DNA of 6,454 bases from assembly GCA_022361135.1 (NCBI GenBank), contig JAKSBM010000133.1, positions 1 through 6,454 on the forward strand. The letters are read 5' to 3'. The notes under the pieces are model-generated. The model had not been told where the DNA came from and ran no database searches. It saw only the letters and a program-made list of their open reading frames with translations. Below are positions 1 through 4,028 of this stretch, piece after piece. This stretch comes from Desulfobacterales bacterium. GTDB lineage: Bacteria; Desulfobacterota; Desulfobacteria; Desulfobacterales; Desulfobacteraceae. The translations under genes were made by a program, and so were the position numbers. Positions within the stretch are counted from its first letter, which is position 1. Each line of letters opens with the position of its first letter.

Positions 1-308
1 ATGACTATCCCGGCTTTATTGCCAACCGCATCCTTATGCCCATGATCAACGAGGCGGTATTCTGCCTCTATCAGAGTGTAGGCAAGGCCGAGGATATCGA
101 TACGGTAATGAAGTTGGGCATGAATCATCCCATGGGCCCCCTGGCCCTGGCCGACCTCATTGGCCTGGACACCTGTCTGGCCATCCTGGAAACCCTCTAC
201 GACGGGTTCAAGGATCCCAAATACAGACCCTGTCCCCTGCTGAAAAAATATGTGGAAGTCGGATGGCTGGGCCGGAAGACCGGCAAAGGATTCTATGATT
301 ACAATTAG
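1..308 (+). CDS. 3-hydroxybutyryl-CoA / 3-hydroxyacyl-CoA dehydrogenase, C-terminal part (5' end outside window)
   Basis: The gene enters from the left edge, open from base 3, and ends with TAG at 306-308, so about 101 C-terminal residues are visible. The enzyme family oxidises (S)-3-hydroxyacyl-CoA to 3-oxoacyl-CoA with NAD(P)+ in the cytoplasm, in beta-oxidation or in butyrate/crotonate-type C4 metabolism. The fragment begins DYPGFIANR. The Asn of this ANR corresponds to the active-site Asn after the Rossmann domain in this family. Next come [18 protein letters not shown], the usual helical-domain signature, and [10 protein letters not shown] plus [14 protein letters not shown], the hallmark C-terminus of bacterial 3-hydroxybutyryl-CoA dehydrogenases (Hbd/PaaH type). 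The Rossmann NAD domain and the catalytic His-Glu pair lie upstream of the window. The ATG at 36 is internal, because conserved sequence precedes it. The family assignment is firm; the exact chain-length preference is inferred. Confidence 0.95.
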   Translation, partial: DYPGFIANRILMPMINEAVFCLYQSVGKAEDIDTVMKLGMNHPMGPLALADLIGLDTCLAILETLYDGFKDPKYRPCPLLKKYVEVGWLGRKTGKGFYDYN

Positions 309-326
309 AAGACCGGCTTAAATATA

Positions 327-344
327 TTCCCCCCCGGGGGGGAA
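327..344. repeat. Perfect 18-bp palindrome TT-C7-G7-AA
   Basis: TTCCCCCCCGGGGGGGAA is a perfect inverted repeat with no spacer. It lies 18 bp after the dehydrogenase stop codon and 16 bp before the terminator stem. As RNA it cannot close fully without losing central pairs, but as DNA it could extrude or stall polymerase. The two seven-base homopolymers are also likely slippage sites. No protein-binding role can be assigned. Confidence 0.7.
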
Positions 345-360
345 ATCCCACACAAACCTG

Positions 361-406
361 CAGCGGACAGGGTCAGCACATCGACCCTGTCCGCTGTTTG
401 TTTTTT
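361..406 (+). terminator. Rho-independent terminator after the acyl-CoA dehydrogenase gene
   Basis: A perfect 14-bp stem (361-374 with 383-396, GC-rich, CAGCGGACAG...CTGTCCGCTG) closes an 8-nt loop AGCACATC. It is followed directly by TTTGTTTTTT (397-406). This is a strong canonical intrinsic terminator 52 bp after the stop codon of the upstream gene. Its T tract ends only 32 bp before the start codon of the next gene, so it may also limit or attenuate expression of that gene. Confidence 0.9.
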
Positions 407-422
407 GGACGGAATCCAAGAG

Positions 423-429
423 AAAGGAG
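423..429 (+). promoter_or_regulatory. Shine-Dalgarno that selects the 439 start of the M24 peptidase
   Basis: AAAGGAG directly abuts an in-frame ATG at 430, leaving no spacer, but lies 9 nt before a second in-frame ATG at 439. Normal spacing therefore favours 439. A 5-bp inverted repeat TTGGA-CGGAA-TCCAA (405-419) sits immediately upstream. Confidence 0.7.
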
Positions 430-438
430 ATGAAACCC

Positions 439-1638
439 ATGGAAAGGCAATTCACCCCGAAGACGGAAATCGCCCAGCGGCTTCACCGGCTCCAGACCAT
501 TCTCCAGGAACAGAATGTGGACGGGGCCCTCATTCTCCAGAAGGCCGACCTTTTTTATTACACCGGCACCACCCAATCGGGCTGGCTCTATGTCCCGGCC
601 CAGGATGATCCCCTGTTCATGGTGTTTAAGGATCTGGGGCGGGCCCGGGCCGAGTCCGGCCTGGATGCCGATGCCGTTGTTCCCCTCATGAGTCCCTCCA
701 AAATACCGGAAACCCTCACCGGAAAAGGCATCCCTCATCCCCGGGTCCTGGGCATGGAATTGGATGTGCTGGCCACCAGTCTCTATTTTCGTTTTGTGGA
801 TATTTTTTCTTCGGCCGTGGTGGAGGATATTTCCCCGGCCATACGGAAACAACGGGCCGTAAAATCTTCCCATGAGCTGGATTTCATCCGCAACGCCGCC
901 GCCCGGGCCGATCAATTGGCCGCCCAGGTGCCCGAGTTCATCAAAGAGGGCATGGCCGAAGTGGAACTGGCCGCCCTGCTGGAGGCCCATGCCCGGCAGA
1001 ACGGTCACCAGGGACAGATCAACCTTCGCCTTTGGGACAGCAAGCTTTTCTATGGCCATATCCTGGCCGGCGACCAGGGCGGGGTCCCCGGCGCCTTTGC
1101 TTCCCCCACCTCGGGGTCGGGCCTTAACCCCATGGTGGCCCAGGGCCCCTCATTCAATGCCATCAAACCCCATGAGCCCGTGTTGGTGGATTATGTCTTT
1201 GCCCTGGACGGCTATTTGGCCGATCACACCCGGATTTTTTCCCTGGGCCCCCTGGATGGGGAGTTGGTCCAGGCCCACGAGGACATGCTGGAGATCCAGG
1301 CTGCCTTTGTGGACAAGGCCCGTCCCGGGGTGTCCTGTGGAGAACTCTATGACATGATGGTGGGCATGGCAGAGGCAATGGGCCACGGCGCTTATTTCAT
1401 GGGGGCTTCCCACCCCCGGATCCGTTTTTCCGGCCACGGCATCGGCATTGAATTGGACGAATTCCCCTTCATTGCCAAGGGCCAGTCCATGGCATTGGAG
1501 GCGGGGATGGTCATCGCCCTGGAGCCCAAGGTGGTCTTTCCGGGCCGGGGCGCCGTGGGCATTGAAAATACCTTTGCCATCCATGAACATGGGGTGGAAA
1601 AATTCACCCGGTATCCCGATGGCCTCTGCATTCTGTAA
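439..1638 (+). CDS. M24-family metallopeptidase (Xaa-Pro peptidase / creatinase-fold)
   Basis: A complete 399-residue protein, a usual length for prolidase/aminopeptidase P-like proteins. Residues about 1-130 form the creatinase-type N-terminal domain (LFYYTGTTQSGWLYVP). Residues about 140-399 form the pita-bread catalytic domain. All five dinuclear metal ligands of the M24 fold are recognisable: Asp251 (VLVDYVFALDG), Asp262 (YLADHTRIF), His333 (SGHGIGIELDE), Glu362 (IALEPKVVF) and Glu376 (VGIENTFAI). The protein should therefore be an active, cytoplasmic, Mn/Co/Zn-type peptidase cleaving Xaa-Pro or similar bonds; there is no signal peptide. The start at 439 is preferred over 430 because of ribosome-binding-site spacing. 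The gene follows the dehydrogenase by 130 bp with a strong terminator between them, and converges with the hydrolase gene downstream. Exact substrate is unknown; M24 proteins also include creatinase and non-peptidase members. Confidence 0.92.
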   Translation: MERQFTPKTEIAQRLHRLQTILQEQNVDGALILQKADLFYYTGTTQSGWLYVPAQDDPLFMVFKDLGRARAESGLDADAVVPLMSPSKIPETLTGKGIPHPRVLGMELDVLATSLYFRFVDIFSSAVVEDISPAIRKQRAVKSSHELDFIRNAAARADQLAAQVPEFIKEGMAEVELAALLEAHARQNGHQGQINLRLWDSKLFYGHILAGDQGGVPGAFASPTSGSGLNPMVAQGPSFNAIKPHEPVLVDYVFALDGYLADHTRIFSLGPLDGELVQAHEDMLEIQAAFVDKARPGVSCGELYDMMVGMAEAMGHGAYFMGASHPRIRFSGHGIGIELDEFPFIAKGQSMALEAGMVIALEPKVVFPGRGAVGIENTFAIHEHGVEKFTRYPDGLCIL

Positions 1639-1654
1639 AATGGAGACGTTTTTT
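1625..1654 (+). terminator. Possible weak terminator of the M24 peptidase gene
   Basis: TCT-G-CATT (1625-1632) can pair with AATG-G-AGA (1639-1646) around the loop CTGTAA, with one G/G mismatch. CG and then six T (1649-1654) follow. The stem is short, AT-rich and overlaps the stop codon, so this is only a candidate. No better terminator is seen for either gene in the 115-bp convergent gap. The gap also holds the small palindrome ATTGG-G-CCAAT at 1669-1679. Confidence 0.3.
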
Positions 1655-1753
1655 GGGATGGGAGGATTATTGGGCCAATGAATTTACTGTGAACACTGGG
1701 TGAAGGACGATTTCCGGGGCAAAGGATGGGGGAGCGTCGGCAGCAATTCTTTG

Positions 1754-2524
1754 TCATAGAACGCGATCGGCCAATGCTGGAAATTCCCTCCTGAGTTGGG
1801 TGGCCTCTTCAATGGAGATGCGAGTGGAAATGTGGCCCGGTCCTTGGTCGGCCCGGATCAGAATTTCACCCATGGGAGAAACCACCATGCTGTTCCCGGC
1901 GTATGGCGTACCACCATCGGCACCGGCACAATTGCAGGATACCAGGAAGGCCAGGTTTTCATGGGCCCGGGCCCGGTTGAACAATTCCCAGGCCGACAGC
2001 CGGGCCAGTGGCCAGGCCGAGGTGACCAGGATGATATCCACCCCCCGGGATGACATTTCACGGAAGAGTTCCGGGAATCGGAGATCGTAGCAGGTGGCCA
2101 GCCCCACATGGCCCAGATCCGTTTTAATGGTGGTCACCCGATCGCCGGGGGTGAGGATCTGCTGTTCCATGGATTGGTAACCAAAAAGATGTATTTTTCG
2201 ATACCGTGCAATGATTTCTCCCCTGGGATTGATGAGGAGGCTGGTATTGTAATATTGATTTCCATCCCTTTCCACAAAGCTGCCCATGTGGATGTGGCAG
2301 TCCCTTTCCCTGGCCTTTTTCTGGAAGGCTTTCACCAATTCGCCTGAGGTTGTCTCACTTTCCGCTTCATATTGATCAAAACAGAAAAATCCCGTGGCCC
2401 AGATTTCGGGTAAAAGGATGAGGTCGCTTTTGGGCAGTTGATCCAGCTGTGACAATGCACTTTGGATGCGTTTGGATTTTGAGCTTTGGTCCAACTGGGG
2501 TTGAAGGCTGGTGATGGTGATCAT
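1754..2524 (-). CDS. Carbon-nitrogen (nitrilase-superfamily) hydrolase, omega-amidase-like
   Basis: A complete 256-residue cytoplasmic hydrolase of the nitrilase superfamily, which cleaves amide or other non-peptide C-N bonds through a Cys thioester. The catalytic residues are Glu40 (LLPEIW), Lys110 (YRKIHLFG) and Cys145 (ATCYDLRFPE). A further Glu at 119/120 matches the fourth conserved position. Later blocks, TSAWPLARLSAWELFNRARAHEN (residues 168-190) and CNCAGADG followed by AGNSMVVSP, are also typical. The YRKIHLFG and CYDLRFPEL combination resembles the YafV/Nit2 group, omega-amidases that hydrolyse alpha-ketoglutaramate or alpha-ketosuccinamate, but the substrate is inferred. The start is supported by GGAAAGGA (2531-2538, minus strand) 6 nt before the ATG, and by a promoter at 2582-2610. 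It converges with the M24 peptidase gene and diverges from the small secreted protein gene. Confidence 0.9.
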   Translation of the reverse strand: MITITSLQPQLDQSSKSKRIQSALSQLDQLPKSDLILLPEIWATGFFCFDQYEAESETTSGELVKAFQKKARERDCHIHMGSFVERDGNQYYNTSLLINPRGEIIARYRKIHLFGYQSMEQQILTPGDRVTTIKTDLGHVGLATCYDLRFPELFREMSSRGVDIILVTSAWPLARLSAWELFNRARAHENLAFLVSCNCAGADGGTPYAGNSMVVSPMGEILIRADQGPGHISTRISIEEATQLRREFPALADRVL

Positions 2525-2554
2525 GGGGCATCCTTTCCAGGCTATGAGGTTTTT

Positions 2555-2580
2555 GGCTGCGGCTCCATGGCCGCGTTGCC
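2555..2580 (-). promoter_or_regulatory. Imperfect palindrome at the likely transcription start of the C-N hydrolase gene
   Basis: GGC-T-GCGGC (2555-2563), a 6-nt loop TCCATG, then GCCGC-GTT-GCC (2570-2580) gives a 5-bp core stem plus outer GGC/GCC arms. It spans the predicted transcription start and the 5' untranslated region of the minus-strand gene. It could be an operator or a leader hairpin. Evidence is symmetry and position only. Confidence 0.3.
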
Positions 2581-2581
2581 T

Positions 2582-2610
2582 ATTCTATAGGGAAACGGCC
2601 CGTTTGTGAA
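2582..2610 (-). promoter_or_regulatory. Sigma-70-type promoter for the C-N hydrolase gene
   Basis: On the minus strand, TTCACA (2605-2610; 5 of 6 to TTGACA) is followed after exactly 17 bp by TAGAAT (2582-2587; 5 of 6 to TATAAT). Transcription would begin near 2575, about 50 nt before the ATG at 2524. Both boxes, the optimal spacer and the position agree, so this is the best promoter in the window. Confidence 0.65.
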
Positions 2611-2669
2611 TGGGGTTTTAGGGGGTGAAAAAAAGGCTCGGACAAAGGTACCAACTCTGCTGTGGGGGT

Positions 2670-2698
2670 TTGACAACAAAAGTGGAGAGCACAATCTT
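2670..2698 (+). promoter_or_regulatory. Candidate promoter for the small secreted protein gene
   Basis: A perfect -35 box TTGACA (2670-2675) is followed after 17 bp by AATCTT (2693-2698), only 3 of 6 to the -10 consensus. It lies on the correct strand about 115 bp upstream of the start codon at 2812. The weak -10 makes this tentative; an activator or another sigma factor would be needed if it is real. Confidence 0.3.
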
Positions 2699-2811
2699 TT
2701 AGGCATAACGGTGTTGTCCTTCCGGGTATCCCTGCCATGGAAATGGTTGAATTACAGGACAAAAATTACCATGGGTACCCGGGGGCGGCAGCAGGAATTT
2801 GGGAGGACGTT

Positions 2812-3270
2812 ATGAAGTTTAGAAATCAAATGGTCATGGTTTTACCGGTGGTCCTTGTCCTGATCTGGATGGGAACACCACGGACGGCATCATCTTCAGC
2901 CCTTTCCCCGGCCTCCCATTCCCAATCCTTCACCGGGGAGACCAACACCCTTTCCCTCCTCTCCCTGGATCGCGAAAACATCCGCAGGAGCTGGAACGAA
3001 ACCGATCGCAATTCGGCCGGAGAACTTTATACCATGGTTCTGGCCAGCACCCTGGGCATGTATTTTAATATGGAGCTGGCGGAGGCCGTGGATTTGGGCA
3101 GTGTTCTTTCCGTTTTCGACAGCTCCGGGGTTTTGCTCAGCGAAACCGCTCCCTCCTTTTCAATCCTTTTGGGGCAATTGGGCCCCCGGCCAAAACATGC
3201 CCCTTCCCCTGCCGGAGGCTTGTCCTTTCCATATAAGCCCATCATGGCTCCCCTGGAATATTCAGAGTAA
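2812..3270 (+). CDS. Hypothetical exported protein, 152 residues
   Basis: I do not recognise a family. The start at 2812 is chosen over an in-frame ATG at 2737 because GGGAGG (2801-2806) precedes it by 5 nt and because the protein then opens with a signal peptide. That peptide has Lys2/Arg4, a hydrophobic stretch at residues 7-21 (MVMVLPVVLVLIWMG) and a small-residue cleavage region ending near Ala30 (TASSSA). No cysteine is present, so it is neither a lipoprotein nor disulfide-stabilised. The mature part of about 120 residues is Ser/Leu-rich. It has a likely helical stretch at 64-100, including ELYTMVLASTLGMYFNMELAEAVDLG, then a Pro/Gly-rich tail (GPRPKHAPSPAGG). It probably acts in the periplasm or outside the cell. 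It is transcribed away from the C-N hydrolase gene and stands alone before a long non-coding stretch. Codon choice looks like the neighbouring genes, which supports a real gene. Confidence 0.65.
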   Translation: MKFRNQMVMVLPVVLVLIWMGTPRTASSSALSPASHSQSFTGETNTLSLLSLDRENIRRSWNETDRNSAGELYTMVLASTLGMYFNMELAEAVDLGSVLSVFDSSGVLLSETAPSFSILLGQLGPRPKHAPSPAGGLSFPYKPIMAPLEYSE

Positions 3271-3284
3271 ATTGCCCAAAAACC

Positions 3285-3304
3285 AGACCGCGAATTGCGG
3301 TTTT
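3285..3304 (+). terminator. Possible terminator after the small secreted protein gene
   Basis: ACCGC (3287-3291) pairs with GCGGT (3297-3301) around loop GAATT, extendable by a G-U and an A-T pair. TTTT (3301-3304) overlaps the stem foot. It lies 15 bp after the stop codon. Read on the minus strand, the same hairpin is followed by CTGGTTTTT, so it could act in either direction. The stem is short and confidence is modest. Confidence 0.35.
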
Positions 3305-3359
3305 CCCATGGTGGCAGCCCCTGAATTCTAGGAAAAGTACATTTTCATTAATTTCAACC

Positions 3360-3372
3360 CTGGTCTGACCAG
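3360..3372. promoter_or_regulatory. GntR/FadR-subfamily operator-like palindrome
   Basis: CTGGTC-T-GACCAG is a perfect 6+1+6 palindrome. Its core TGGTCTGACCA fits the TNGT-N3-ACNA pattern known for FadR-subfamily (FCD-domain) GntR regulators, which often control organic-acid transport and metabolism. It is the only such site seen in the intergenic DNA. It lies 657 bp before the dctP start and 148 bp upstream of a candidate promoter -35 box (3508). No GntR gene is in the window. The match is seen; the binding is inferred. Confidence 0.45.
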
Positions 3373-3507
3373 AAAACAAACAAAATAAATTATGGCACCT
3401 TAAAGTCAAATCACCCCATGGTGTTCAACCCCTTTAATCATGCACCAGCCAGTGATTACAGCCCTTTTGCTTATTTAAAAACATTCCTTTATTTTCCGCT
3501 TTTTCAT

Positions 3508-3549
3508 TTGACACACCCAAGGATATTTTGTTAATAGCGGAATGCTATT
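3508..3549 (+). promoter_or_regulatory. Candidate promoter with palindromic operator overlapping the -10 box
   Basis: TTGACA (3508-3513) is followed after 16 bp by GTTAAT (3530-3535; 4 of 6 to TATAAT). The perfect palindrome AATAGC-GGAAT-GCTATT (3533-3549) overlaps the -10 box and the expected start site near 3542, the usual place for a repressor operator. A transcript from here would carry a leader of about 485 nt before dctP, or could be a separate small RNA. Confidence 0.4.
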
Positions 3550-3561
3550 TTGAAGTAAATT

Positions 3562-3604
3562 GTTCTGTTTTTTTTGTTTTTTTTCGAATGAAAAAAATAA
3601 GAAC
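3562..3604. repeat. T8-G-T8 tract and AT-rich inverted repeat
   Basis: Eight T (3568-3575), one G, and eight T (3577-3584) are followed by C-GAAT-G and seven A. TTTTTTTC (3578-3585) can pair with GAAAAAAA (3590-3597), and GTTCT (3562-3566) with AGAAC (3600-3604). The stem is too AT-rich for a standard terminator. The tracts are more suggestive of bent DNA or a slippage-prone site. Confidence 0.5.
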
Positions 3605-3633
3605 AAAGCCATGCGTTTATGGCGGATTGGAGA

Positions 3634-3668
3634 GGTCGCCATGGGAGGCATTGTGGCGAATGCCGACC
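3634..3668 (+). other. Two mutually exclusive potential RNA hairpins in the dctP leader
   Basis: Hairpin A pairs TCGCCA (3636-3641) with TGGCGA (3654-3659). Hairpin B pairs GGCATT (3647-3652) with AATGCC (3659-3664), extendable across a bulge by GGTC (3634-3637) with GACC (3665-3668). The two share bases and cannot form together. A further hairpin, GCCAT-GCGTTT-ATGGC (3608-3623), lies just upstream. No known riboswitch class is recognised. Confidence 0.35.
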
Positions 3669-3979
3669 AGGGGGGATAATTCCAGAATACAAGGTGGATT
3701 GACACGGGGGTACAGGTACTGGAGATCTGTCTGCAAAGGACAATTTTCTGCAGGACCGGAGTAAAATAACCACACCTCCATCGTTGTCAAGCCGGCCATC
3801 TGTCCTGGTGCTGTCTGACTTACCTTTTTTAAATCCCAGAAAATGTGGGCAAGGATTTTTCCGGAATGCTTCGGGCGTGGTCGTGTTCCCCGATTTGGCA
3901 TTCCACTTTCCGGTGACGGGTATAACAGGGCCTGTCCGGATGGAAAGCATTCTTCTGCGATACGAAATAGCGAAAAGAT

Positions 3980-4000
3980 CGGATCAAGGGATCCGTTTTT
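3980..4000 (+). terminator. Terminator-like hairpin immediately before dctP (possible attenuator)
   Basis: CGGATC (3980-3985) pairs perfectly with GATCCG (3990-3995) around an AAGG tetraloop and is followed by TTTTT (3996-4000). The dctP Shine-Dalgarno begins only 12 nt later. The element could end an upstream transcript or attenuate dctP. CGGAT at 3937-3941 could compete for ATCCG (3991-3995), a possible antiterminator pairing. Confidence 0.55.
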
Positions 4001-4028
4001 AACACCAAACTAAGGAGGAAGTTTTAGG

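Larger units (their letters stand above)
3271..4028. other. 758-bp non-coding region with regulatory and structured elements
   Basis: No convincing gene is seen between the secreted protein gene and dctP. The left half (about 3331-3605) is clearly more AT-rich than the coding DNA; the right half returns to mixed composition. In order it holds a weak terminator (3285-3304), a FadR-type palindrome (3360-3372), a promoter candidate with an overlapping palindrome (3508-3549), a T8-G-T8 tract with an AT hairpin (3562-3604), small hairpins (3608-3623, 3634-3668), a palindrome ACAGG-G-CCTGT (3925-3935) and a terminator-like hairpin (3980-4000). A 139-codon minus-strand open frame (3531-3950) covers much of it but lacks a good ribosome-binding site and the GC-rich third positions of the real genes. 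I treat it as chance, with some doubt. Confidence 0.7.

Noticed and set aside
373..1059. 228-codon minus-strand open frame opposite the M24 peptidase gene
   Set aside because: It overlaps a gene with all catalytic ligands and runs into the terminator stem. It is a shadow of GC-rich codon use.
439..2524. M24 peptidase plus C-N hydrolase as one peptide/amide-degrading operon
   Set aside because: The genes are convergent, so they are not co-transcribed. Functional linkage rests only on both being hydrolases.
2586..2594. CTATAGGGA resembling the end of a T7-type phage promoter
   Set aside because: Only the last few bases match, and they coincide with the minus-strand -10 box of the hydrolase promoter. 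No phage gene is nearby.
2737..2811. Upstream in-frame ATG extending the exported protein by 25 residues
   Set aside because: It would bury the signal peptide and has no Shine-Dalgarno; the 2812 start has both.
2606..2815. 69-codon plus-strand open frame before the secreted protein gene
   Set aside because: It overlaps the promoter of the minus-strand hydrolase and the start of the better-supported exported protein, and it lacks a ribosome-binding site.
3394..3409. TGGCAC as a sigma-54 -24 box
   Set aside because: The required -12 GC element is absent at the proper distance (AGTCA follows instead of TTGC).
3699..3727. TTGACA at 3699-3704 as a promoter
   Set aside because: No acceptable -10 box lies 16-18 bp downstream (GAGATC region). 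It is probably chance.
3784..4002. 72-codon plus-strand open frame starting with TTG before dctP
   Set aside because: There is no Shine-Dalgarno, the start codon is rare, the frame crosses the terminator-like hairpin, and no family resemblance is seen.
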